The notes: a model not told the origin generated them from the letters alone. A DNA stretch of 64,000 nucleotides from an uncultured Prevotellaceae bacterium (GCA_900317305.1 ONGG01000002.1:124001-188000); one strand, 5' to 3'; numbered from the stretch's first letter, positions 28,177-37,174 are shown. A program made the numbers and translations.

Positions 28177-31110
28177 ATGAAGAAACTATTGATGATCATT
28201 TTCGCCGGTCTGCTGCTCGCAGCACCGACGTTCGCCCAGCAGAAGAGCGCTGCCCGTTTCAACCAGTACGAGTGGGATTTCGGTCGTATAGAGGCTGTCG
28301 ACGGGGCCGTCTGCCACACCTTCACCTTCCGCAACATCTCGAAGACGCCTGTCCTCATCGCACGCACCATCCCCTCGTGCGAGTGCATCCAGGCCATCTG
28401 CCCCGACAAGGCCATCGCACCGGGGGCTGAGGGCAAGGTGATTGTGGTTCTCGCTCCTGCCACCCAGCAAGGGAAGACCAACCGCAGCGTGGAACTGGTA
28501 GACAACTTCGGCAACACGCTTGGCTCGCTGACGGTGAAGGCCGACGTGAGCCATGCCGCCGTGGCCGCTCCCGGCCACCGCTATCCCTACCTCGACACCA
28601 ACCTCTCTAACGAGGAGCGCGTCGAGAACCTCATCTCGCTGCTCACCCCCGAGGAGAAAGTGGGACTGATGATGAACAAGTCGATCTCCATCGACCGACT
28701 CAATATCCCTTCTTACAACTGGTGGAGCGAGGCTTGCCACGGTGTGCGCCAGGGAGGCTACACCGTCTATCCCCAGCCCATCGGTATGGCCGCCTCGTTC
28801 GACCCGAAACTCTTCTACGATGTGTTCAGCACCGTTTCCGATGAGGCCCGCGCCAACTGGAACCGCTCCGACCACAACGTGTTCAACGTGCCCATGGGTG
28901 CCATCTACTATCCTGGCAATCCCGAACTTACTTTCTGGTGCCCCAATGTGAACATCTTCCGCGACCCGCGGTGGGGCAGGGGACAGGAGACCTGCGGCGA
29001 AGACCCCTATATGAATGCCGTACTGGGTGTGCAGACGGTGCTCGGCATGCAGGGCAACGACCCCAAATACTTCAAGACCCATGCCTGCGCCAAGCACTAT
29101 GCCGTGCATAGCGGTCCCGAACCGTTGCGCCACAGGTACAATGCGTCGGTGTCGATGCGCGACCTTTGGGAGACCTACCTGCCTGCTTTCAAGGCTTTGG
29201 TGAAGAAAGGCAACGTGCGCGAGGTGATGTGTGCCTACAACCGCTACGAGGGCGTGCCCTGCTGCACCAGCGACCGCCTGTTGGTGGATATCCTGCGTCG
29301 CAAGTGGGGCTACGAAGCCATCGTGCTCACCGACTGCGATGCCATCAACAACTTCTACAACAGAGGACAGCATGAGACACACCCCGACCCGCTGTCGGCC
29401 TCTGTCGACGCCGTGCTCAACGGCACCGACCTCGAGTGTGGCAAGGTGTTCATGGTGCTCACCGAGGCGCTCCAGAAGGGTCTCATCAAGGAGTCGACGC
29501 TCGACTTCCACCTGCGCAAGACGCTCCTTGGCCGCTTCGAACTGGGAATGTTCGACCCCGCCGAGATGCTGCCCTGGGCCAACCTGAAGCCTGAGGTGAT
29601 CAGCAGCGAGTCAAACGATGCCCTCGCCACCCAGGCAGCCCGTGAGTCGATGGTGCTGCTCAAGAACGAAGGTGCCCTGCCACTGTCTAAGCAGTTGCAC
29701 ACCATCGCCGTCGTAGGTCCGAATGCCGACGACACCTCGATGCTCAACGGAAACTATGGCGGTACGCCCACAGAGGCCCATACCCACTCGCTCCTTGAGG
29801 GTATCAAGGCTGCCGTTCCCGGTGCACGTGTCATCTACCATAAGGCCTGCGAACTGGCCGACGAGTATACCACGGTGCATCACCTGCAGGACTTCAACGA
29901 CGGCAAGGGTGTCTTCGTGGAGTTCTACAACAATAAGAATCTTGAGGGAGATCCAGTGAAGACCGACTACTACAAGGAACTCAACTTCTCCACCTTTGGC
30001 GCTTGGGGCTTTGCCGAGGGCGTCGACAAAGACAACCTCTCGGTGCGCCTCTCCGGTCAGTACAAGGCCACTTTCACCGGCGAGATGAAATACACCCTCA
30101 TGACCGACAATGGCTATGTGCTCAAGGTGAATGGCGAGGTGGTGGAGGAAGCCCAGCCCGGTGGACAAAGGGGTGGATTCTTCCGTCGGAATGTGGAATA
30201 CAAGTCGTTCAACGTGAAGCAGGGTGAGACCTACGACCTGGTCATCGAATACAAGCGCGGTAACGGCAACTTCGCTATGCTCAGAGGCGATATCTGTGAA
30301 CGTAATCTCGTGGAATACAGTGCCCTTGCCAATGAGGTGAAGGGTGCCGACGCCATCATCGTCATCGGCGGTATCTCCGCACAGATGGAAGGCGAGGGTG
30401 GCGACAAGGCCGACATCGAACTGCCCAAGGTGCAGCAGCGCCTTATCGAGGCCATGCACGGCACGGGCAAGCCCGTGGTCTATGTCAACTGCTCGGGCTC
30501 GGCCATCGCCTTTGCCTCCATTGAGAAGCAGTGCGACGCCATCCTCCAGGCTTGGTATCCCGGACAGGGTGGTGCCAAGGCGCTTGCCGATGTGCTCTTC
30601 GGCGACTACAATCCCAGTGGCAAGTTGCCTGTGACGTTCTATGCCTCCAACAACGACCTGCCCGACTTCCTCGACTATAGCATGGAGAACCGCACATACC
30701 GCTATTTCCGCGGCACACCGCTCTATGCCTTTGGATATGGACTGTCGTACACGTCGTTCGCTTATGGCAAGGGAAAACTGTCGAAGAAGTCGATGAAAGC
30801 CAATGGCTCCGTCACCATCACTGTGCCGGTGACCAATACCGGCAACCGTGCCGGTGAGGAAATTGTCGAGGTCTACGTCAAGGCGCTCGACTATCCCGAG
30901 GCTCCCATCAAGTCGCTCAAGGGATTCCAGCGCCTCAGTCTCTCGCCAGGTGAGACGGGCAAGGCTGTCATCACGCTCGATGGCGAGGCCTTCGAGTATT
31001 ATGATGCTTCCATCGATGAACTCTCCACACGCCGTGGCCGCTATCAGATTCTCTATGGCTCGTCGTCGCTCGACAAAGACCTCCAAAGCCTCGACTTCGT
31101 GGTGAAGTAA
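28177..31110 (+). CDS. GH3 beta-glycosidase (xylosidase-like) with N-terminal DUF1573 and inserted PA14
   Basis: A 977-residue protein. Signal peptide at 1-22; a DUF1573 domain at about 27-125 (WDFGRIEAVDGAVCHTFTFRN, TIPSCECIQAICPDKAIAPG); GH3 N-terminal barrel from about 145 with nucleophile D386 in VLTDCDAINN; the second GH3 domain split by a PA14 domain at about 577-710; and a C-terminal fibronectin-like domain. The ATG at 28177 is preferred over the in-frame start at 28162 because it opens the signal peptide. PA14-bearing GH3 enzymes of Prevotella include beta-xylosidases, and the upstream CE1 esterase (58 bp away) supports xylan side-chain and oligosaccharide breakdown. DUF1573 fused to a GH3 is unusual. 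Confidence 0.88.
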   Translation: MKKLLMIIFAGLLLAAPTFAQQKSAARFNQYEWDFGRIEAVDGAVCHTFTFRNISKTPVLIARTIPSCECIQAICPDKAIAPGAEGKVIVVLAPATQQGKTNRSVELVDNFGNTLGSLTVKADVSHAAVAAPGHRYPYLDTNLSNEERVENLISLLTPEEKVGLMMNKSISIDRLNIPSYNWWSEACHGVRQGGYTVYPQPIGMAASFDPKLFYDVFSTVSDEARANWNRSDHNVFNVPMGAIYYPGNPELTFWCPNVNIFRDPRWGRGQETCGEDPYMNAVLGVQTVLGMQGNDPKYFKTHACAKHYAVHSGPEPLRHRYNASVSMRDLWETYLPAFKALVKKGNVREVMCAYNRYEGVPCCTSDRLLVDILRRKWGYEAIVLTDCDAINNFYNRGQHETHPDPLSASVDAVLNGTDLECGKVFMVLTEALQKGLIKESTLDFHLRKTLLGRFELGMFDPAEMLPWANLKPEVISSESNDALATQAARESMVLLKNEGALPLSKQLHTIAVVGPNADDTSMLNGNYGGTPTEAHTHSLLEGIKAAVPGARVIYHKACELADEYTTVHHLQDFNDGKGVFVEFYNNKNLEGDPVKTDYYKELNFSTFGAWGFAEGVDKDNLSVRLSGQYKATFTGEMKYTLMTDNGYVLKVNGEVVEEAQPGGQRGGFFRRNVEYKSFNVKQGETYDLVIEYKRGNGNFAMLRGDICERNLVEYSALANEVKGADAIIVIGGISAQMEGEGGDKADIELPKVQQRLIEAMHGTGKPVVYVNCSGSAIAFASIEKQCDAILQAWYPGQGGAKALADVLFGDYNPSGKLPVTFYASNNDLPDFLDYSMENRTYRYFRGTPLYAFGYGLSYTSFAYGKGKLSKKSMKANGSVTITVPVTNTGNRAGEEIVEVYVKALDYPEAPIKSLKGFQRLSLSPGETGKAVITLDGEAFEYYDASIDELSTRRGRYQILYGSSSLDKDLQSLDFVVK

Positions 31111-31126
31111 CTCCAGCATCTATTGC

Positions 31127-31168
31127 GACAAAAATGGCGTCTCCCATATCGGAGACGCCATTTTTGTC
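31127..31168. terminator. perfect hairpin terminator after the GH3 gene
   Basis: An 18-bp perfect stem (31127-31144 with 31151-31168) and a 6-nt loop CATATC, with A- and T-rich ends that give a U-run on either strand. Confidence 0.85.
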
Positions 31169-31198
31169 ATTGGCAACTTCATATAGCGTGATTCCCAA

Positions 31199-31221
31199 TC
31201 CGCTCACCTTGCACTATCTTT
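31199..31221 (+). repeat. decayed copy of the yccF promoter cassette
   Basis: These 23 nt (containing CCTTGCACTATCTTT) are identical to 31290-31312. Here the next base is T instead of G, so the -7 element is TATCTTTT, and no TTTG lies at the -33 distance. A diverged relative is at 36350-36372. Confidence 0.7.
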
Positions 31222-31281
31222 TTCTCTACGTGATGAAGATAGGCTTCGGTTCGAGAATACAAACAAAAAACGGAGTTTTTG

Positions 31282-31313
31282 TTTGGTATTCCGCTCACCT
31301 TGCACTATCTTTG
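31282..31313 (+). promoter_or_regulatory. promoter of yccF
   Basis: TTTG (31282-31285), 20 nt, TATCTTTG (31306-31313), an exact consensus. Transcription should begin near 31320, leaving about 3 nt before the ATG at 31323: a nearly leaderless mRNA. Confidence 0.7.
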
Positions 31314-31322
31314 CCCCCAAGT

Positions 31323-31694
31323 ATGAAAATTCTTGGAAATATCATTTGGCTTGTTTTCGGTGGCATAGAGATTGCCATCGAGTACGTTATAGGCAGTCTG
31401 GCGATGATGATCACCATTATCGGCATCCCCTTCGGACTGCAGTCGCTGAAACTGGGAATACTTGCCTTGTGGCCCTTTGGCTCAAGAGTGGTGAAGAAAC
31501 CCACCAGCGGATGCCTTAACACCTTGATGAACATCATTTGGTTCTTCGTGGGAGGGGTGTGGATCTGGCTCACCCATATCTTCTTCGGACTGCTCTTATG
31601 CATCACCATCATCGGCATCCCCTTCGGCAAGCAGCATTTCAAACTGGCTGATATCGCCCTCACACCCTTCGGCCGTGAGATTGTGGATGCTTGA
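31323..31694 (+). CDS. YccF-domain inner-membrane protein
   Basis: A 123-residue membrane protein made of two similar halves, each ending in a conserved YccF motif: IIGIPFGLQSLKLGILALWPFG and IIGIPFGKQHFKLADIALTPFG. Four hydrophobic stretches suggest two to four TM segments. YccF proteins are widespread small inner-membrane proteins of unknown function. The frame is open from 31134 but the promoter ends at 31313, so the ATG at 31323 is the true start. It is a single-gene unit between two terminator hairpins. Confidence 0.9.
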   Translation: MKILGNIIWLVFGGIEIAIEYVIGSLAMMITIIGIPFGLQSLKLGILALWPFGSRVVKKPTSGCLNTLMNIIWFFVGGVWIWLTHIFFGLLLCITIIGIPFGKQHFKLADIALTPFGREIVDA

Positions 31695-31747
31695 GGGTGA
31701 GGCTCTTCTCAGACAATAGTTCTGGCAGTTTGCTGTGACATAAAAAA

Positions 31748-31777
31748 AGCAAAGCAAGAACAGTGTCTTGCTTTGCT
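31748..31777 (-). terminator. terminator of the small coiled-coil membrane protein gene
   Basis: AGCAAAGCAAGA (31748-31759) / TCTTGCTTTGCT (31766-31777), a perfect 12-bp stem with 6-nt loop. On the minus strand it is followed by a U-run (complement of the A-run 31742-31748). Confidence 0.8.
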
Positions 31778-31813
31778 CCATTTGTATTTGTTTAAACTCC
31801 TAGACTTCAGGCC

Positions 31814-32320
31814 TTAGTTCCCCTGTGCCAACAGAGAGTACCCCATCTCCTTGATGTCCTTGCCATACTTGGCGGTGATTTCCATTTCGGCCTTTTTCAG
31901 ACTTCCGATCTGGCTGTCGATACTCTTCATCTTGTGTTCGAGACAAAGCACCTCGGAGAGTCCTTGGGGAGCAGAGTAACCCATGCTGGGAACCATGCCG
32001 TAGTCTTTGTTGCGCCTGTTCTTTGCCTTGTTGAGTTGGGCGGAAAGCTTTTCCATCTTCATCTCCAGCTTCACTTTCTTCCCATCAATCTTCTCAAGTT
32101 GCTTCATTGCGTTCTGCACTTCCTTCAGATGGGCGGTGTTGGTTTCCATACCCTTCTGTATTTGGTCAACCTGGGCGGTGATAGTGGAATGATAGTAGAG
32201 ACTGCTTGTCTTTATCTGGTCATTTGCACAGAAGTAACCTACTCCTAATACTACTAATGTTGTGACCATGAAGGCGGTGATGTCCTTCTTCTTGTTCTGG
32301 AAAAATTTATTCTTTTTCAT
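31814..32320 (-). CDS. single-pass membrane protein with coiled coil, unknown function
   Basis: A 168-residue protein I do not recognise: a very basic N-terminus (MKKNKFFQNKKK), one TM helix (about 14-34, FMVTTLVVLGVGYFCA), then a long heptad-like region (DQIQKGMETNTAHLKEVQNAMKQLEKIDGKKVKLEMKMEKLSAQLNKAKNRR) and a C-terminal part with a second helical stretch (LCLEHKMKSIDSQIGSLKKAEMEITAKYGKDIKEMG). The frame is open to 32515, but the promoter at 32377-32408 and the basic-TM start put the ATG at 32320. It is divergent from the giant secreted protein gene at 32771, with 450 bp between starts. Confidence 0.75.
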   Translation of the reverse strand: MKKNKFFQNKKKDITAFMVTTLVVLGVGYFCANDQIKTSSLYYHSTITAQVDQIQKGMETNTAHLKEVQNAMKQLEKIDGKKVKLEMKMEKLSAQLNKAKNRRNKDYGMVPSMGYSAPQGLSEVLCLEHKMKSIDSQIGSLKKAEMEITAKYGKDIKEMGYSLLAQGN

Positions 32321-32376
32321 AATCTTTATTTTTTTTGTTATTATTTTTTTTTGCTCATTTTGTCTGATTGACATTG

Positions 32377-32408
32377 CAAAGATATGCCCGCTTTTTTGTG
32401 TTTCCAAC
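32377..32408 (-). promoter_or_regulatory. promoter of the small coiled-coil membrane protein gene
   Basis: Minus strand: TATCTTTG (32384-32377) with a TTG core about 20 nt upstream (32407-32405). The expected leader is about 50 nt to the ATG at 32320. Confidence 0.55.
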
Positions 32409-32677
32409 AAATCTTGCCTTTTTCTCCGTTTCTTATTCAGACAATCAGACAATAATGCGACAAATCGGGGAAAACACCCCAAATCTTGTCGCAAAACCAC
32501 GTTTTTTGACCGCAAAACTATGATTTTTGCTCATAAATTGGGCAAATCCTTACTTTTTGAGAGGAAATACCTTAAAAAATGAGAAGAATAGTTTGTCATG
32601 AGGGCCATGCCATTATTGTTCACTATAATAGAAATAGGTGTCTCGATAATGGGAAACGGCAAAAAAACAACTTTATG

Positions 32678-32709
32678 CTTGGATGGTGGGGCTTTAATTC
32701 TTATATTTG
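32678..32709 (+). promoter_or_regulatory. promoter of the 1180-residue secreted protein gene
   Basis: CTTG (32678-32681), 20 nt, TATATTTG (32702-32709). Start near 32716, leader about 55 nt, which supports the ATG at 32771 over upstream in-frame starts from 32579. Confidence 0.6.
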
Positions 32710-32770
32710 CAAAAAGTGGCAATTTGTTGCACTTAGCCATCTTAGAATACTAATCAAACCACCACTAGCC

Positions 32771-35700
32771 ATGAAACACCAACACTTTTACATCCTCACA
32801 TGTTTATGCGTCTTCTTGCTGATGCCTGTAGACGGTTGGGCACAGAAGAAAGGTAAAAAAGGTTCGGCCACAAAAGCCACGCCAACGGTGAAGTTCAATG
32901 CTTTCGACCCTTTCGACAAAGTCAATGACCAGACGAAAGGTACGCCTTGGGAAAAAACCGAAGCTCATCCACTCGAATTGTTGCCAGGGGTAAAAGCAGC
33001 CATTCCAGAACCATTACCCCATGTCTCGCAAATGTCGCTGATATCCTATAATATGGCAGTATCGCAGGCTTTTGAGTCACTTAGACTGGTATATGGGGAA
33101 ATGACTGAGGAACAGGCCAAGGCCCTGAATGAGGTGTGGGCTCCTCTTTACAATTATCCGGCGCAGAATGTGATCGACTACCTCAATAAACTCAATCCTC
33201 TGTTGAGCCAGTTTCTGGTGGCAAGAGAAAACTGGATGCACACCGCATATTTCATCGACCAATTGGAACTTGACATGGCCTATGCCGTAGATATGGACAA
33301 CGAGGAGGGATTTAAGCAAATCTATTTTGAATACTGCCTCTACGTAAATGCACAAAAACAGTTTGCTCAGGCCATGATAACACTCGCCAACAAGATTGAT
33401 GAGTTAGGCGACCCACCCAGTCCATTTGAAGAGATGAGAAGGGCAAGAGCTCGTTACAACGAGGTCTTTCCCAAGAAGAAAAAACTCAAGGGAGAGTTGG
33501 GTGACTGCTGGATAGGTACGCGTGAGATGCCCAACTCGGCCACGGCCGGACTGGGACCGCTTACCGAGCCCCTTATGCGTTACCTTTTCACGGCTATGAC
33601 CGACCAAGGTGAGATGTATTTTGCCATCCAACTCATTGAGGCGGGTACCACAGTGAAGCCGGAGACGGATGCCGATCCCGCGGCACTATATAATATCAGA
33701 GTGTGCCAAGTGGAATGCCGGCCTGTGAAGGGCCAGAAACCCAGCGTCATCTACGACGGAGCCTATCAGAAGTATTTCCCCAATCCACCAAAGATGATGA
33801 TCTCTTCGCTCACGATGAACTTGTTGTATAGTTTTGAGGTTTCCACGCCTACAGAGAACGATAAAAAGACCCCGAGTGTCTATGCCGCCAAGATGGCTTA
33901 TCACAATGCCGCTGGCAACTTTGGCAATCGTGTCTTGCGTTCGGGTTTCTTCTTCAAGGCCGCACTGAAATGGTCGCAGAAGAGACAATGGGACAAATAC
34001 AAATATGTGAAGGGTGTTATCCCACAAAAGGCTCTCGACGATTTTGCCGAGGCCGTGCGCGAGGAATTCAGGACAGAGGAGTCATGGAAAAAATTGCCCA
34101 AGAAGCAGCGCAAGGAACTGGCGGCAAAGGGTCAGGACCCAACGGCGATGCCCACCGAGGACGACGACACCGACCAGCAGGCCATCAAAGACTCCATCGA
34201 GGCAGAGCAGAAGGCACGTATGGAAGCCATTGCCGAAAAGAAAGATTTGGTGGAGCAACTCCAGAATCTCATCAACCGTGAGCGGCGTATTATATATGAG
34301 AACCAGATGATATTGGGAAAAGCAGGCGCTTCCGAAGCGGAGAAGAGAAATGCAAGAAACATCATCAAGGACTGTAATTACCGTATCATGCACTTCCAGT
34401 CAGATATGTCGGCTGAGATAGACAATATCCATACACTTCAGACTGGAGAATTCGTTCATACTCGTTCTGCCTTCGACGAGTATGCACGTAACCTGATGAT
34501 ACACACCATGCAGGTAGAGGCTGCAAAATACGACTATAGTAAGAAACTTGCCTCTGGAATAGAAAGACAAATCAACCTGCTGCCTGTGGAGGAAAGGGAG
34601 AAGGCCCGCCAGGTGGCAGCACGCATCGTCGAGGATGATGGGGCATTGGTAAAAGGCGACTATAAGAAATTGCTGAAACTGCGTAATTCGATCAACTCCA
34701 AAATCGTGGGGCATGCCGTGCACGACCAGGCCGTGGCCGAGGAGGAAATCGTGACTAGCAGTGAAAAAGAGTTCTACGTCAACTGTGGCATCATGGCTTG
34801 TGGTGCTTTGGTGGGTGGACTTGCACCTCACGCCTTCGCTACACCAACGATGACCATCGGCAAGTTCCTGAGTACGGGAGGCGCTCTCTCACAACAGGCC
34901 CTTGCCTCTGCAGGCACGGTGTCGACCGTGACGAGCATGGTGTATGGAGGAATGACAGGATTCGCGGCCGCCGGCGGCGTTCATGCCCTTAGCAACTACG
35001 TGGCGGGGAAGGCTGGATATGGAAAGGAAGTGGGTGCCGAGGTGTTCGAGACACCCATGCGCAAGGCGGTGCTCTCGGGCCTTGGAAACTATAACATCTT
35101 CACGTTGGGTACTTCTACTTTCGTCGATCAGTTCACCGATGAGGAAAACCAAGGGATGCCACTTGAGGATCGTGCTTGGATGGCCGCCAAGAGAGCCGGT
35201 ACAGCCATGTTGTTGCAGTATAGTATGCAAAAGGGTGTCCAGAAGCTCATGTCGCTCACCACATCTAGTGGAAACATCAAGGTGCAGGATAAATCAGGCA
35301 AACTGACAGCGGCCCAGAAACGCGACATTCTCATTACCAAAAAAGACCAGTTGGAGGCACAGGATGTCATCGCCAATTACAAGAGCTTGGAGGCGGCGAG
35401 AACGAAGGCCGACTGGGAGAAAAACACAGCCGAGGTGGCGCGGCTCGACAAGGAACTCGACCAGCTTGCCGCTTCGATGAACTCCAGTTTTCATGCCAAG
35501 CATCAATTGAAATACTCTACAGCACCCGATGCAGCGGCGCTGAGGGCACGTTTTGACCAGCGAATACAGAACATCTACAAACAGGAAATCCCTGAGTTGA
35601 CCGATATGATGGCCAGCAAGGGGTGGAACATGAGCGATGTGGAGTGGAAACAGTTCCGTAACGCTTCGAGCGTGGGCTCCTCGAGCATGGACCTCGATCT

Positions 35701-36313
35701 CGGCGTTATAAGCAAGAGCAACAATTATGTGGAGCCTGTCTTCATCAAGAACGGAGAAGTGGCTACCGCACAGGAATTCCTTGCCGATGCTCAGAACTCG
35801 CTCAATAAGATTCATATGACCAAATACGGCATCAGTGCGAAGGCTTCTGAGATGAACATCACCAATTCTGCCCACCCCGAGGCTTTCGCCACTCCTGCGA
35901 TGTTGGAGAAGGATTTCAATTGGAATATGGCCACTCCGCAGGAACTGAAGAGCATCCCGAAAGTGATCGACGCCAAGGCTAAGGCCATTGACGGCAACAT
36001 CCGGTTCACCGAGACGATGAAGAAACAGGCGAAATGCCGGGAACTTTCCAAGGAGATGGAAAATATGCTGTTGCCCAAGTATAGGGAAAACTTGAAGACC
36101 CTGAAACCTAACTCAGAGAAATACAAGCAGGTACAGAAAGACCTCGAGTATATGACGGATATGACCGAAAGGTTCAAGAAAATAGGCACCGAAACCACCG
36201 ACCCCATGGAAATCTATGTCCTTGAGCAGCAACTGAAGTTGCAGACAGGTGGAAAAGGGATTCAGGAAGTGATGAGCGACGTGATTATCGGATTCGACCT
36301 CAAAGTACCCTAA
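32771..36313 (+). CDS. large secreted multidomain protein of unknown function (1180 residues)
   Basis: I do not recognise this protein. It has a signal peptide (MKHQHFYILTCLCVFLLMPVDGWAQ), a Lys-rich stretch, and a mainly helical N-terminal half (about 60-470). A charged coiled coil follows (about 470-540, EAEQKARMEAIAEKKDLVEQLQNLINRERR), then more helices and a hydrophobic Gly/Ala-rich region at about 671-745 (CGIMACGALVGGLAPHAFATP through GFAAAGGVHALSNYVAG). The C-terminal 400 residues are helical and soluble, with VGSSSMDLDLGV at 968-979 (G969-S970 and D974-x-D976, a pattern like nucleotidyltransferase active sites) and a SAHPEAF motif near 1034. The long helical body, glycine-rich hydrophobic patch and C-terminal candidate enzyme recall secreted toxin-like proteins, but no immunity gene is evident downstream. 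Monocistronic by layout. Confidence 0.75.
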   Translation: MKHQHFYILTCLCVFLLMPVDGWAQKKGKKGSATKATPTVKFNAFDPFDKVNDQTKGTPWEKTEAHPLELLPGVKAAIPEPLPHVSQMSLISYNMAVSQAFESLRLVYGEMTEEQAKALNEVWAPLYNYPAQNVIDYLNKLNPLLSQFLVARENWMHTAYFIDQLELDMAYAVDMDNEEGFKQIYFEYCLYVNAQKQFAQAMITLANKIDELGDPPSPFEEMRRARARYNEVFPKKKKLKGELGDCWIGTREMPNSATAGLGPLTEPLMRYLFTAMTDQGEMYFAIQLIEAGTTVKPETDADPAALYNIRVCQVECRPVKGQKPSVIYDGAYQKYFPNPPKMMISSLTMNLLYSFEVSTPTENDKKTPSVYAAKMAYHNAAGNFGNRVLRSGFFFKAALKWSQKRQWDKYKYVKGVIPQKALDDFAEAVREEFRTEESWKKLPKKQRKELAAKGQDPTAMPTEDDDTDQQAIKDSIEAEQKARMEAIAEKKDLVEQLQNLINRERRIIYENQMILGKAGASEAEKRNARNIIKDCNYRIMHFQSDMSAEIDNIHTLQTGEFVHTRSAFDEYARNLMIHTMQVEAAKYDYSKKLASGIERQINLLPVEEREKARQVAARIVEDDGALVKGDYKKLLKLRNSINSKIVGHAVHDQAVAEEEIVTSSEKEFYVNCGIMACGALVGGLAPHAFATPTMTIGKFLSTGGALSQQALASAGTVSTVTSMVYGGMTGFAAAGGVHALSNYVAGKAGYGKEVGAEVFETPMRKAVLSGLGNYNIFTLGTSTFVDQFTDEENQGMPLEDRAWMAAKRAGTAMLLQYSMQKGVQKLMSLTTSSGNIKVQDKSGKLTAAQKRDILITKKDQLEAQDVIANYKSLEAARTKADWEKNTAEVARLDKELDQLAASMNSSFHAKHQLKYSTAPDAAALRARFDQRIQNIYKQEIPELTDMMASKGWNMSDVEWKQFRNASSVGSSSMDLDLGVISKSNNYVEPVFIKNGEVATAQEFLADAQNSLNKIHMTKYGISAKASEMNITNSAHPEAFATPAMLEKDFNWNMATPQELKSIPKVIDAKAKAIDGNIRFTETMKKQAKCRELSKEMENMLLPKYRENLKTLKPNSEKYKQVQKDLEYMTDMTERFKKIGTETTDPMEIYVLEQQLKLQTGGKGIQEVMSDVIIGFDLKVP

Positions 36314-36342
36314 GCTAGCATAATAAAAAAATGCTTATTTAT

Positions 36343-36373
36343 TTTGCGTTCCGCTCGCCTTTCACTAAATTTG
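36343..36373 (+). promoter_or_regulatory. promoter of the SDR-glycosyltransferase operon
   Basis: TTTG (36343-36346), 19 nt, TAAATTTG (36366-36373). The spacer plus -7 box (36350-36372) is a diverged copy of the cassette in front of yccF, matching at about 18 of 23 positions. Confidence 0.65.
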
Positions 36374-36395
36374 TAGCAATAAAAATGGAAATGTC

Positions 36396-37163
36396 ATGAA
36401 AGGAAAAACTATTTTCATCACAGGTGCCTCCTCAGGCATCGGCGAAGCCTGCGCTCGGAAATTCGCCGCCAATGGCTGTCGGCTCATCCTCAACGCAAGA
36501 AGCGTTGACAAACTCGAGGCCCTGAAGGCACAGTTGCAGAAAGAATATGGCACAGAGGTGCTCCTCTTGCCGTTCGACGTGCGCGACAGGCAGGTGGCTG
36601 AGGAGATAATCGCCACATTGCCCGCAGATTTCAGCGACATCGATGTGCTGGTGAACAATGCCGGACTGGCTCTAGGGCTCGACAAGCAGCACGAGGCCGA
36701 CCTCGACCAGTATATGACCATGATCGACACCAACGTGAAAGCCCTGCTCGTCATCACCCGACAGGTGGTGCCGGGAATGGTGCGACGGGGTAAGGGACAT
36801 ATTATTAATATAGGTTCGTGCGCGGGTGATATCACCTATGCCGGAGCCAGCGTCTACTGCGCCACCAAGGCTGCAGTGAAGGCACTTTCCGACGGACTGC
36901 GCATCGACCTTGTCGACACGCCCCTGCGCGTGACCAATGTGAAGCCCGGACTCGTGAACACCAATTTCTCGACCGTGCGCTTCGGGGGCGACCGCGAGCG
37001 GGCCGACAAGGTGTATGAGGGCGTGCAGTCCCTCACGGGCGATGATATCGCTGAGGTGGTCTATTTCGCCGCCAGCGCACCTGCACATGTGCAGATTGCC
37101 GAGGTACTCGTTTATGCCACCAACCAAGCCTCGCCCACGCTGGTCTACCGTCAACCCTCCTGA
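36396..37163 (+). CDS. SDR-family NAD(P)-dependent oxidoreductase (YdfG-like)
   Basis: A 255-residue classical short-chain dehydrogenase: cofactor motif TGASSGIG near the N-terminus, NNAG, catalytic Ser in INIGSCAG and YxxxK in YCATK. The whole length and segments such as VNNAGLALG and VKPGLVNTNFSTVRFGGD match the YdfG branch (3-hydroxy acid / serine dehydrogenase-like). The basic ARS after the second strand suggests NADP(H) preference. Cytoplasmic. It leads a three-gene unit with two glycosyltransferases (gap 11 bp), but no functional link to glycan assembly can be shown. Confidence 0.9.
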   Translation: MKGKTIFITGASSGIGEACARKFAANGCRLILNARSVDKLEALKAQLQKEYGTEVLLLPFDVRDRQVAEEIIATLPADFSDIDVLVNNAGLALGLDKQHEADLDQYMTMIDTNVKALLVITRQVVPGMVRRGKGHIINIGSCAGDITYAGASVYCATKAAVKALSDGLRIDLVDTPLRVTNVKPGLVNTNFSTVRFGGDRERADKVYEGVQSLTGDDIAEVVYFAASAPAHVQIAEVLVYATNQASPTLVYRQPS

Positions 37164-37174
37164 ATGATCCGGAA

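Noticed and set aside
28186..31119. Long minus-strand open frames (441 and 502 codons) opposite the GH3 gene
   Set aside because: His/Val/Glu-rich shadows of a gene with strong family motifs; GC-rich third positions cause them.
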